Assembly: GCA_016869535.1 (NCBI GenBank) | Contig: VGDX01000007.1 | Span: 1-64,000, forward strand | Reading direction: 5' to 3' | DNA length: 64,000 bases | DNA from: Alphaproteobacteria bacterium | GTDB lineage: Bacteria > Pseudomonadota > Alphaproteobacteria > Rhizobiales > Methyloligellaceae | Shown here: one piece after another, positions 29,033-38,108 of the stretch | How positions within the stretch are numbered: the first letter of the stretch is position 1 | How the letters are laid out: each line of letters starts with the position of its first letter | Translations under genes and position numbers: made by a program | The notes under the pieces: model-generated | The model's database searches: none | What the model saw: only the letters and a program-made list of their open reading frames with translations | What the model was told of the DNA's origin: nothing

Positions 29033-29767
29033 ATGAAAGACAGCGCGGCTCTTGTTCTATTCTCGGGTGGACAGGATTCCACAGTCTGCCTCGGCTGGGC
29101 GCTCGACAACTACGAGCGGGTCGAAACCGTCGGCTTCTATTACGGGCAGCGCCATAGCGTCGAGATGGAAGCCCGCATCCGCGTGCGCGCAGAGATCGCA
29201 CGCCGTTTCCCCGAATGGGCGGCGCGTCTCGGCCCCGATCATGTGCTCGACGTGGCGAGTTTCGGCGCTATTGCCGACACCGCCCTCACGTCCGAGGCCG
29301 AGATCGTCATGCTCTCCTCCGGCCTCCCCTCGACCTTCGTGCCGGCGCGCAATCTCGTGTTCTTCACCTACGCCGCGGCGCTCGGCTACCGGCGCGGCCT
29401 GCATGCGCTGGTGGGCGGCATGTGCGAGACGGATTATTCCGGCTATCCCGATTGCCGCGACGCGACCTTGCGCGCGCTAGAGGAAGCCATCAGGCTCGGC
29501 ACGGAAGTCCCCTTCTCGATCGAGACGCCGTTGATGCGGCTGACCAAGGCAGACACCTGGGCGTTCACCGAGAAACTTGGCGGGGCAGCCTTCGTCGATC
29601 TGATCGTCGAGGAAACGCATACCTGCTATCGCGGCGAACGCGGCACGCGCCACGATTGGGGCTATGGCTGCGGCGCCTGTCCCGCCTGCGAGCTACGCGC
29701 CAAGGGCTACACCGAGTGGCAGACGTCACGCGCGAGCGAGGATCGCCGCAAGAACACTGCAATGTGA
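29033..29767 (+). CDS. queC: 7-cyano-7-deazaguanine synthase QueC
   Basis: QueC converts 7-carboxy-7-deazaguanine to preQ0 with ATP and ammonia. The 244-residue protein has the PP-loop SGGQDS at 11-16, [14 protein letters not shown], the VPARNLVF and [14 protein letters not shown] segments, and the zinc-binding cysteines in THTCYRG and [12 protein letters not shown]. It follows the small GFA gene by 3 bases. The next que genes start 1.2 kb downstream after two unrelated secreted-protein genes. Confidence 0.97.
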   Translation: MKDSAALVLFSGGQDSTVCLGWALDNYERVETVGFYYGQRHSVEMEARIRVRAEIARRFPEWAARLGPDHVLDVASFGAIADTALTSEAEIVMLSSGLPSTFVPARNLVFFTYAAALGYRRGLHALVGGMCETDYSGYPDCRDATLRALEEAIRLGTEVPFSIETPLMRLTKADTWAFTEKLGGAAFVDLIVEETHTCYRGERGTRHDWGYGCGACPACELRAKGYTEWQTSRASEDRRKNTAM

Positions 29768-29832
29768 ATTGAAGTCATGGCAACTCTGTTGCCATCGTCG
29801 CAGATCGGCAATTTGTGATGAGGGCCGCTCGC

Positions 29833-30405
29833 ATGAAGTCAAACGCAAGGCGCTCTCCTGCCAGGATTGTTCTCGGATTGCTGGCTCTCTGCGTATTTCC
29901 CCTGGCCGCCGGTAGCGTTCACCAGCCGTCTCATGCCGCCGAGGACGTCTGTTGTAAGGCCGGCGATACGACACCGCCCAACGAGCTCGTCAAGAAAGTT
30001 CCACCGGGGCTACTGAACAGCCCCTATCCGGACTACGCCAAGCTGGCCAAGGAAGAGGAACTCGTGAAGCAATACCGGCTGCCTGGCTGCAACGAATGTC
30101 ATGGCGGCAACGGCGGCGGCGGCATCTGCCCGCCCCTGACGCAAGGCGTCTGGTTCTGGGGCAATACCGACGACATTCTGTTCAGGCTTATCGCCCTCGG
30201 CTCCCAGGAACTGGAGAAGCAGGGTTTCGTCCGTTACCAATATGGCAGCGTGCACGCGCCGATGCCGCCGATGGGCTTCACCGTCAAGACCTCGGATCAG
30301 ATGTGGAAGATCATCGCCTTCATCCGCTCGGTCAATCCGCCCGGAACCAACCCGCCCGAGACGGTGCTCCCCGGAAAGTTCGCTCCCGCCGGGGCAACGG
30401 AATAG
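29833..30405 (+). CDS. Periplasmic c-type cytochrome, single haem
   Basis: The 190-residue protein has a signal peptide (hydrophobic 11-29, possible cleavage after SHA or HAA) and one haem site CNECH at 86-90 after RLPG. GGNGGGGICPPL follows, and a likely distal Met lies in APMPPMGF (144 or 147). The CHGG...GPPL pattern resembles cytochromes serving PQQ-dependent dehydrogenases, but this is only resemblance. ATG 29833 has GAGGG a few bases upstream. An ATG at 29818 is possible. The gene interrupts the queuosine genes and no dehydrogenase is nearby. Confidence 0.8.
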   Translation: MKSNARRSPARIVLGLLALCVFPLAAGSVHQPSHAAEDVCCKAGDTTPPNELVKKVPPGLLNSPYPDYAKLAKEEELVKQYRLPGCNECHGGNGGGGICPPLTQGVWFWGNTDDILFRLIALGSQELEKQGFVRYQYGSVHAPMPPMGFTVKTSDQMWKIIAFIRSVNPPGTNPPETVLPGKFAPAGATE

Positions 30406-30573
30406 GCCACGCTATTCTCGTTTCCACGACCCTCTCGGGCCCCCCGGGAAGCTGAACCCCAGACAACAGCGGGTTCAAAACGGGTTCAGGCCGGTTGTGG
30501 GAGGTTCCACCCATAAACCGAGCGGACAACGGATTAGTCCGGGCTCGGGGCGTGAAACAGATGGAGACCCCCC

Positions 30574-30858
30574 ATGACCAAGCTGAATCGAATGATCCTG
30601 ATCTTTGTTGCCGCTCTGATGGGTTCGGTCGTGACTAGCAGCGCCTTTGCCGCCGACCAGGCCGATTGTCGGCTATATGCCCAGCAAGCGGTGTGGCAGT
30701 TCAACAAAATGCAGGCACGGAACCGCGGCTGCATCGGCTGGCGCTGGCACAATTGGTATGACGGGCATTACCGTTGGTGCCGTGACGTGTCGAGAGATTC
30801 GGCTAGGGCCGAATACTTCGTCCGGCAGAATACGATCCTGGGCAATGGCCCTTGCTAG
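30574..30858 (+). CDS. Small secreted Cys- and Trp-rich protein, function unknown
   Basis: The 94-residue protein has a clear signal peptide (MTKLNRMILIFVAAL... AFA, cleavage near 26). The mature part has four cysteines (32, 53, 69, 94), which could form two disulfides. A cluster of aromatic and basic residues lies in the middle (GWRWHNWYDGHYRWCRD). No family was recognised. ATGGAGACCCCCC just before the ATG holds a GGAG site. It lies between the cytochrome and queE on the same strand. A hairpin follows its stop. Confidence 0.7.
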   Translation: MTKLNRMILIFVAALMGSVVTSSAFAADQADCRLYAQQAVWQFNKMQARNRGCIGWRWHNWYDGHYRWCRDVSRDSARAEYFVRQNTILGNGPC

Positions 30859-30881
30859 GTACCCATTGCACATACGGAACT

Positions 30882-30918
30882 GAAGCATCGCCCGGCCCAT
30901 CGCCGGGCGATCTGCTTC
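30882..30918 (+). terminator. Strong hairpin after the small secreted protein gene
   Basis: GAAGCATCGCCCGGC at 30882-30896 pairs with GCCGGGCGATCTGCTTC at 30902-30918: a nine-pair GC-rich stem, a two-base bulge and six more pairs. It lies 24 bases after the stop codon. No T-run follows, so it may act with Rho or as an mRNA 3'-end stabiliser. Confidence 0.5.
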
Positions 30919-30971
30919 GATAGCCGGCAGCACCGCTTGCATCGGGTTACGGAAAGGGCCAATTTCCAGCC

Positions 30972-31607
30972 ATGTATGCGGTTAAGGAAATCTACTACAC
31001 GCTGCAGGGTGAAGGTGCCCAGGCTGGGCGGCCGGCGGTTTTCTGCCGGTTTGCCGGCTGCAATCTGTGGTCGGGCCGCGAGGAAGACCGGGCGACGGCG
31101 ACCTGCAATTTCTGCGACACGGATTTCGTCGGCACGGACGGGCCGGACGGCGGCAAGTTCGCCACCGCCACGGGTCTCGCGCACGCATGCCGCGCCGTGT
31201 GGAAAGGCAATTCCGGCACACCGCCCTTCGTGGTGCTGACCGGCGGCGAACCCATGCTGCAAGTCGACGCGCCGTTGATCGACGCCCTGCATGCGTCGGG
31301 ATTCGAAATCGCCATCGAGACCAACGGCACACTGCGTGTGCCGCAGTCGATCGACTGGATCTGCGTGAGCCCCAAGGGTGTGGCGCCGCTCGTGCAATGG
31401 TCGGGCGACGAGTTGAAGCTGGTCTATCCGCAAAACGATATCGACCCGGCCAGCCTCACCGATCTCGACTTCACCCATTTCCTGCTGCAGCCGATGGATG
31501 AAGGCGTAAAAAGCGCGGCCAATCTGCAAGCAGCGCTGGATTACTGCCTGGCGCATCCAAAATGGCGTCTCAGCCTTCAGACCCACAAACTGCTTGGCTT
31601 GCCCTAA
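30972..31607 (+). CDS. queE: 7-carboxy-7-deazaguanine synthase QueE
   Basis: QueE is a radical-SAM enzyme that contracts 6-carboxytetrahydropterin to the deazaguanine ring. The 211-residue protein has the start YAVKEIYYTLQGEGAQAGRP. Its cluster motif C-X14-C-X2-C (CNLW...TCNFC) is the long variant seen in some proteobacterial QueE proteins. LTGGEPMLQ and AIETNGT follow. It starts 113 bases after the secreted-protein gene and 26 bases precede queD. Confidence 0.96.
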   Translation: MYAVKEIYYTLQGEGAQAGRPAVFCRFAGCNLWSGREEDRATATCNFCDTDFVGTDGPDGGKFATATGLAHACRAVWKGNSGTPPFVVLTGGEPMLQVDAPLIDALHASGFEIAIETNGTLRVPQSIDWICVSPKGVAPLVQWSGDELKLVYPQNDIDPASLTDLDFTHFLLQPMDEGVKSAANLQAALDYCLAHPKWRLSLQTHKLLGLP

Positions 31608-31633
31608 GGAGCGGACGCCCGTAAACGACAGTC

Positions 31634-32014
31634 ATGCGTCTCTATAAAGAGTTCCATTTCGAAGCCGCGCATTTCCTGCCGTCGGCGCCGCCGGGCCATC
31701 CCAATTCTCGCGTGCACGGACATTCCTTCCGCGTGCGCGTTACCATCCATGGCGAGCCCGATGCACGGACAGGTATCCTGGTGCATTTCGAGGAATTCGA
31801 AGCGGCGCTCGCCGAGACCCGCGCAGCGCTCGACCATCGCATGCTGAACGAGGTCGAAGGTCTTGCCATGCCGACCTTGGAGCGCATCGCTGTGTGGATA
31901 TGGGACCGGCTGCATAATCGCTTGCCGGGTCTCATGGAGGTCATGGTGGCCCGCGATTCCTGCCATGAGGGCGCGATCTATCACGGCCCTCGCATGCGGC
32001 ACGCGGCGGAGTAG
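31634..32014 (+). CDS. queD: 6-carboxy-5,6,7,8-tetrahydropterin synthase homologue QueD
   Basis: QueD makes 6-carboxytetrahydropterin from dihydroneopterin triphosphate, ahead of QueE. The 126-residue protein has zinc histidines 13, 28 and 30 ([15 protein letters not shown]). The catalytic Cys expected four residues before HGH is Asn24 ([12 protein letters not shown]). The glutamate seen in E. coli KETC corresponds to Asp108 in ARDSC. His68 (LDHRML) is kept. Position among queC, queE and queF still argues for QueD function. The variant active site is real in the sequence (codon AAT). It ends 5 bases before queF. Confidence 0.88.
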   Translation: MRLYKEFHFEAAHFLPSAPPGHPNSRVHGHSFRVRVTIHGEPDARTGILVHFEEFEAALAETRAALDHRMLNEVEGLAMPTLERIAVWIWDRLHNRLPGLMEVMVARDSCHEGAIYHGPRMRHAAE

Positions 32015-32019
32015 CGGCG

Positions 32020-32481
32020 ATGGCGCGCAAGATACGCGGATTGCGACAGCTCGGGGCGAAAACCCCTTTACCCAAATCACCGGCCGCGGCGGAGCTAGAA
32101 CGCGTGCCGAACCCGCATGCCGATACGAACTATGTCGCGCGCTTCACCTGCCCTGAATTCACCTGCCTCTGCCCGATCACCGGACAGCCGGACTTCGCCC
32201 ATTTCGTCATCGATTACGCGCCGCACCGATGGCTGCTTGAATCGAAATCGCTCAAGCTGTTCCTCACGAGCTTCCGCAATGTCGGTGCGTTCCATGAGGA
32301 TGCGACCCTGATGATCGGCAAGCGCGTGGTCGAACTGATCGATCCGTCCTGGCTCAGAATCGGCGGCTATTGGTATCCACGCGGCGGTATCCCCATAGAC
32401 GTGTTCTGGCAGCACGGTAGCCCGCCCGAAGGCGTATGGATTCCGGACCAGGGGGTCGCGCCCTATCGCGGCCGCGGGTGA
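32020..32481 (+). CDS. queF: NADPH-dependent 7-cyano-7-deazaguanine reductase QueF
   Basis: QueF reduces the nitrile of preQ0 to the amine preQ1 before insertion into tRNA. The 153-residue single-domain (type I) protein has the nucleophile Cys51 in [12 protein letters not shown] with Asp58. The QueF motif [14 protein letters not shown] begins at Glu74, and FHED lies at about 91-94. It follows queD directly and shares a GTGA overlap with the DUF1835 gene. No tgt or queA is in the window. Confidence 0.97.
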   Translation: MARKIRGLRQLGAKTPLPKSPAAAELERVPNPHADTNYVARFTCPEFTCLCPITGQPDFAHFVIDYAPHRWLLESKSLKLFLTSFRNVGAFHEDATLMIGKRVVELIDPSWLRIGGYWYPRGGIPIDVFWQHGSPPEGVWIPDQGVAPYRGRG

Positions 32482-33467
32482 GCGTTACGGCTGATCTCGT
32501 CATCACCAACGGCGATGCCGCAGGCGAGTTGCTCAGGCGCACGCTGCAAGGCGCCGAAATCCTGCCCTGGCGGGATGTGCTGTATGAGGGGCCAGTTCCC
32601 CTGACGGACTCACTCAAAGACCTCACGGCAATTCGCTCTGAATATCTCGCCGGCGCCGGCGGCGGAGACCTCGGGGCCATCCAGTTTGAGCTGACGGCGC
32701 GCGATCGGGGGCTGGCTTTGAGTCCGAGGTTCGACCGGGTGGTGCTGTGGTTCGAGCACGATCTCTACGACCAGCTGCAACTCCTTCAAATCCTTGACTG
32801 GTTTGCCACCCACCCGCGCGACGATGGCGCGCTGGAACTGATCCAAATGCAGGATTACATCGGCCGCCAGACGCCCGAAACCATCGAAAATTATGCGGAA
32901 ACCGGGGGGAGACTCTCGGAAACCCACTGGAAACTCGCAGCGCACGCCTGGTCGGCCTTCCGCCAGACGACGCCCGAGGCCTGGGCCACCCTCCTGGACG
33001 AAGATCTGAGCCCGCTCGCCTATCTGCGGGAGGCGGTCAACCGCATGCTCGAAGAATTGCCCGGACCTGACGGGCTCTCGCGCACTGAGCGGCAGATGCT
33101 CGCGACCATTAAGGCCGGCTCGATGACCGCGCTCGCGTTATTCGTCACCGTACAAAACCAGGAAGAGGCCGTGTTCATGGGCGATTGGAGCTTTTGGCGC
33201 CTGCTCGATGCCCTTGCGCTCGCCGATGAGCCGTTGATCGCGGGCCTCGAGGCGGCGCCCTTCCAGCACGACACGCCGGAGCTGGCCAAGCCTTACCTCA
33301 CCAGCCAGCTAAGCCTGACCCCGCTGGGTGAGGAGGTGCTGGCAGGCCGTTCCGATTTTCTCGCCATCAACGGCATCGACCGCTGGTGGGGCGGCACGCA
33401 TCTCACCAACGACACGGCCTGGCGCTTCGACGCCGAAAGCAAGGCGCTCATCCCCGCCTCTGCCTGA
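32478..33467 (+). CDS. DUF1835 domain-containing protein
   Basis: The 329-residue protein opens with the DUF1835 pattern: [16 protein letters not shown], then [14 protein letters not shown], and later [18 protein letters not shown]. The C-terminal half (about 200-329) has a winged-helix-like run ending [11 protein letters not shown], followed by RWWGGTHL. The function of this family is unknown. The frame extends 14 codons into queF, but GTG 32478 forms a GTGA overlap with the queF stop. It is therefore probably translated together with queuosine genes, though a link to that pathway is only positional. Confidence 0.85.
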   Translation: MSVTADLVITNGDAAGELLRRTLQGAEILPWRDVLYEGPVPLTDSLKDLTAIRSEYLAGAGGGDLGAIQFELTARDRGLALSPRFDRVVLWFEHDLYDQLQLLQILDWFATHPRDDGALELIQMQDYIGRQTPETIENYAETGGRLSETHWKLAAHAWSAFRQTTPEAWATLLDEDLSPLAYLREAVNRMLEELPGPDGLSRTERQMLATIKAGSMTALALFVTVQNQEEAVFMGDWSFWRLLDALALADEPLIAGLEAAPFQHDTPELAKPYLTSQLSLTPLGEEVLAGRSDFLAINGIDRWWGGTHLTNDTAWRFDAESKALIPASA

Positions 33468-33484
33468 TCTGCGATGATCTGCCG

Positions 33485-34339
33485 TTATGGCTGGAGACGC
33501 TTCACCAGGCGGTCGATGGCGATCAGCTCGGCAAGCAGCGTCTCGAGCTCGCGCAGAGGCAGCATGTTAGGCCCGTCGGAGGGCGCGCGGTCGGGGTCCT
33601 GATGGGTCTCGATGAAGATGCCGGCAACGCCAACCGCCACCGCGGCCCGCGCCAGCACCGGCACGAAACGCCGCTCGCCCCCGCTCGACGCCCCCTGCCC
33701 GCCAGGCTGCTGCACCGAGTGCGTCGCATCGAAGATCACCGGCGCCCCGGTCTCCGCCAGGATCGGCAAAGCGCGCAGGTCGGAGACGAGCGTGTTGTAA
33801 CCGAACGACACACCGCGCTCGGTGACGAGCACGTTGGGATTTCCGGCGCCCACCAGTTTCGCCACCACATGGCGCATGTCCCAGGGCGCGAGGAATTGCC
33901 CCTTCTTGACGTTGACCGGCTTCTCTGTCCGCGCCGCGGCGATCAGAAGGTCGGTCTGGCGGCAGAGGAAAGCGGGGATCTGCAAGACATCGACGGCTTC
34001 CGCAACCGTCGCGCATTGCGCCGGCTCATGCACATCGGTGACGATGGGAAGTCCGATATTCGCCCTGATCTCGGCAAAGACGGGCAGTGCCTCCTTGAGC
34101 CCAAGTCCACGCGCGCTTCCCCCCGAGGTGCGGTTCGCCTTGTCGAAGGAGGTTTTGTAGACGAGACCGATGCCGAGCCGGCCGGCGATTTCTTTGAGGG
34201 CCGTCGCGGTTTCTAGCGCATGCGCGCGCGATTCCAGCACGCACGGCCCGGCGATCAGCGCGAGCGGCAGATCGTTGCCGAAACGCGCCTGCCCCACCGT
34301 GACGGTGGCGCTCGGCGCGGGCTTCATGGCTTCATTCAT
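33485..34339 (-). CDS. kdsA: 3-deoxy-8-phosphooctulonate synthase KdsA
   Basis: KdsA condenses arabinose 5-phosphate with phosphoenolpyruvate to form Kdo 8-phosphate for LPS inner core. The 284-residue protein has [51 protein letters not shown] and [11 protein letters not shown], all standard KdsA motifs. Asn replaces Cys in the metal-site region near PCVLES only if aligned loosely, so metal dependence is not judged. It lies downstream of pyrG on the same strand with a 105-base AT-rich gap. Confidence 0.97.
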   Translation of the reverse strand: MNEAMKPAPSATVTVGQARFGNDLPLALIAGPCVLESRAHALETATALKEIAGRLGIGLVYKTSFDKANRTSGGSARGLGLKEALPVFAEIRANIGLPIVTDVHEPAQCATVAEAVDVLQIPAFLCRQTDLLIAAARTEKPVNVKKGQFLAPWDMRHVVAKLVGAGNPNVLVTERGVSFGYNTLVSDLRALPILAETGAPVIFDATHSVQQPGGQGASSGGERRFVPVLARAAVAVGVAGIFIETHQDPDRAPSDGPNMLPLRELETLLAELIAIDRLVKRLQP

Positions 34340-34444
34340 GGCCGGACCATGCGGCTACCGGGCTCAAGCGTCAACTGCGCACGGATGAGATTGCGATTGA
34401 GCATTTACACACAAGCATATGATATAACGGTAAAAAATCGCGCG

Positions 34445-36142
<1,698 letters not shown>

Positions 36143-36505
36143 TTATTGCGATTGGGGCGGTTGCGGTGTGGGTACGGCAGGTGCAGCTGGCGCAGGCGCA
36201 GCCGGGGCTGGCGCGGCGGGAATCTGCAGCGGCGCAAGTCCCTGATCTCCGGTCGGGAGAATGGTCGCGGCCGGGCGTTGCTGGCTCGCCAGGATCGACA
36301 GGATAAGGCTGGTGGCGAAGAAACAGGCCGCCAGAACGGCCGTGGTCTTTGTCAGCGCATTGCCGGCGCTGCGGCCGGTCATGAACCCGCCGCCTCCGCC
36401 GCCGCCGCCGATACCAAGCGCACCTCCTTCGGAACGCTGCAACAGCACGACGCCCACTAGCGCCACGCAGATCATGACGTGAATCAGAAGAATGACGGTA
36501 CTCAT
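36143..36505 (-). CDS. secG: Preprotein translocase subunit SecG
   Basis: SecG is a small SecYEG component aiding export. The 120-residue protein has two membrane helices (about 4-22 and 56-73). Between them is the hallmark VLLQRSEGGALG followed by eight glycines and FMTGRSAGNALTKTTAVLA. The C-terminal tail is Ala/Pro-rich, as in many alphaproteobacteria. It lies between pyrG and the periplasmic unknown, with only 10 bases to the latter. Confidence 0.95.
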   Translation of the reverse strand: MSTVILLIHVMICVALVGVVLLQRSEGGALGIGGGGGGGGFMTGRSAGNALTKTTAVLAACFFATSLILSILASQQRPAATILPTGDQGLAPLQIPAAPAPAAPAPAAPAVPTPQPPQSQ

Positions 36506-36515
36506 GGGGAAGCTT

Positions 36516-37031
36516 TTATGGCGTGGCCTTGGTTTCGGAAGCCGCTGTCTTATCCGAATCCGCCACGGTTTGGCTAGGCTTCGTTTCGGCCGTTTCGATG
36601 AATGGCTTTCGATCCGGAAGAGGTGTTCCGGTCTCGGCGGTCGTAGATGCGGGGGTCTCGGCGGTCGTGGATGCGGGGGTCTCAGCCGGTGAGGCGGTGA
36701 CCACCGGCACAGGCGGCTTGCGGTCCGGTAAAGGCGGCGGCGGCGGCCATGTGATCTTGATGGCGCCAGGCCGGCAACGGAACATCACCGATTCCTCTAC
36801 CGTCAGATATTGCCGCACCTGCTCGATCTTCTCGGGGTCGAGATGCTTCTTCACCCAGTCCGGCCCTTGGGCAAGCGCCTCTTGCACTTCCCTGGTCAGC
36901 AATTTTTTCTGCTCGACCTGAAGCTTGGCGCAGCCCTGCTTGTCAAAAGGATCGGCAGTCGCACGCACGCTCAACGATACCGCCACGCATGCGGCGAGTA
37001 GCATCACGGCGATGAGGCGCAGCAACGACAT
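36516..37031 (-). CDS. Periplasmic protein of unknown function with Pro/Thr-rich tail
   Basis: The 171-residue protein has a signal peptide (about 1-27), then a compact region with two cysteines (34 and 86) and helices (KLQVEQKKLLTREVQEALAQG). A low-complexity tail contains PPPPPLPDRKPP, two exact copies of ETPASTTA, and a second PLPDRKP. No family was recognised. It sits between tpiA and secG on the same strand. The second half of the tail is compositionally biased and its length may vary among strains. Confidence 0.75.
   Translation of the reverse strand: MSLLRLIAVMLLAACVAVSLSVRATADPFDKQGCAKLQVEQKKLLTREVQEALAQGPDWVKKHLDPEKIEQVRQYLTVEESVMFRCRPGAIKITWPPPPPLPDRKPPVPVVTASPAETPASTTAETPASTTAETGTPLPDRKPFIETAETKPSQTVADSDKTAASETKATP
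36637..36684. repeat. Two-copy 24-base tandem repeat inside the periplasmic protein gene
   Basis: Units at 36637-36660 and 36661-36684 differ at two positions. They encode the doubled ETPASTTA in the Pro/Thr-rich tail. Being in frame and a multiple of three, copy number could change without breaking the gene. Confidence 0.75.
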
Positions 37032-37055
37032 CTTGGCTCCGGCAGGAAATCATTC

Positions 37056-37078
37056 CCTCTGCTGCAAAGCAGCAGGGG
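37056..37078 (-). terminator. Ten-pair hairpin between tpiA and the periplasmic protein gene
   Basis: CCTCTGCTGC-AAA-GCAGCAGGGG folds into a ten-pair stem (one T-G pair) with a three-base loop. It lies about 57 bases after the tpiA stop in the direction of transcription and 25 bases before the next gene start. No T-run follows. It may attenuate read-through or stabilise mRNA ends. Confidence 0.5.
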
Positions 37079-37135
37079 ACCAGAATGTCGAAAATTACCG
37101 GTTTTGCCAAGCCTGTGCGCGCAGTTTGCGTACGG

Positions 37136-37906
37136 TTAAGCAGCTTTTCCGCCCCGATAGACGGACAGAATTTCATCGAAATCACCGGCTTTCAGGCTTG
37201 CCCCGCCAACCAGCGCGCCGTTCACGTCCTTAACAGACAGGAGTTCCTTGGCATTGGCAGGCTTGACCGAGCCGCCATAAAGGATGCGCAGGCGCCCGGC
37301 TTCGCGTGCGCCAAGCAATTGGACAAGCTCGGCGCGAATGAAGCCGTGCACTTCCGCCACGTCTTCAGGTGTCGGCGTAAGACCTGAGCCGATGGCCCAA
37401 ACCGGCTCATAGGCAATGACCGTGTTCGTTGCGCTCGATTCAGCCGGCACCGAGCCTCTGAGTTGCCGCTTCACGATGTCCAAGGTCTTGCCGTCCCGGC
37501 GTTCCTGCTCCGTCTCGCCAACACAAATGATGGCGATAAGGCCGGCGCGATGCGCAGCCTCGGCCTTGGCGCGGACGACCGCGTCGGTCTCGCCGTGATC
37601 GGTCCGCCGTTCGGAATGACCGACAATGACGGCAGTGGCGCCGGCATCCTTCAGTATCTCAGCGGAGATATCGCCGGTATGCGCGCCCGACTGCAATGGA
37701 TGGCAGTCCTGTCCGCCAAGCGCGATCTCACTGCCTCGCGAAGCCCAGCGTGCCTGCGCGAGGAGGGTCGCGGGTGGGCAGATGAGCACGTCGGCTTCTA
37801 CCGGGTGACCCGCCAGGCGGTCTTGCAACGCCTGAAGCTCGGCAAGCTGCGCCGTCAGGCCGTTCATCTTCCAGTTCCCGGCGACCAGCGGCCTGATGGC
37901 AGTCAC
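37136..37906 (-). CDS. tpiA: Triosephosphate isomerase TpiA
   Basis: TpiA interconverts dihydroxyacetone phosphate and glyceraldehyde 3-phosphate. The 256-residue protein has catalytic Lys13 in AGNWKMNG, His in VIVGHSERR, the active-site Glu in [10 protein letters not shown] and the phosphate loop [11 protein letters not shown]. The frame runs 29 codons upstream. GTG 37906 is chosen for the strong AGGAGAGGGG ribosome-binding sequence just ahead. It diverges from ppiD across a 202-base region. Confidence 0.97.
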   Translation of the reverse strand: MTAIRPLVAGNWKMNGLTAQLAELQALQDRLAGHPVEADVLICPPATLLAQARWASRGSEIALGGQDCHPLQSGAHTGDISAEILKDAGATAVIVGHSERRTDHGETDAVVRAKAEAAHRAGLIAIICVGETEQERRDGKTLDIVKRQLRGSVPAESSATNTVIAYEPVWAIGSGLTPTPEDVAEVHGFIRAELVQLLGAREAGRLRILYGGSVKPANAKELLSVKDVNGALVGGASLKAGDFDEILSVYRGGKAA

Positions 37907-37973
37907 ATCCCCTCTCCTATCCCAGCGTCCCGGCTCACTTAAATTAACGTAATGGATCGATTTTCGGTCTTTT

Positions 37974-37998
37974 GCCAAGGCCTTGACCGCCAAGGCCT
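37974..37998. repeat. Direct repeat GCCAAGGCCT in the tpiA/ppiD divergent region
   Basis: GCCAAGGCCT occurs at 37974-37983 and again at 37989-37998, 15 bases apart. Each copy contains the palindrome AAGGCCT/AGGCCT. The location between divergent genes would suit a regulator site, but no known consensus was recognised. Confidence 0.3.
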
Positions 37999-38108
37999 AC
38001 CTTGCCCCGCTTGCGTGGGCTACCTATGATGCAGGCGCCGCGCAGGACTGTCCAAGCATCGGACGCCCGCGCGGCTTTGGCAAATGGCGTTTGAAAGGTT
38101 TAAACGGC

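Noticed and set aside
30471-30500. GGGTTCA repeats resembling a tRNA T-loop
   Set aside because: No acceptor stem, anticodon arm or CCA end can be folded around them; they are a short direct repeat only.
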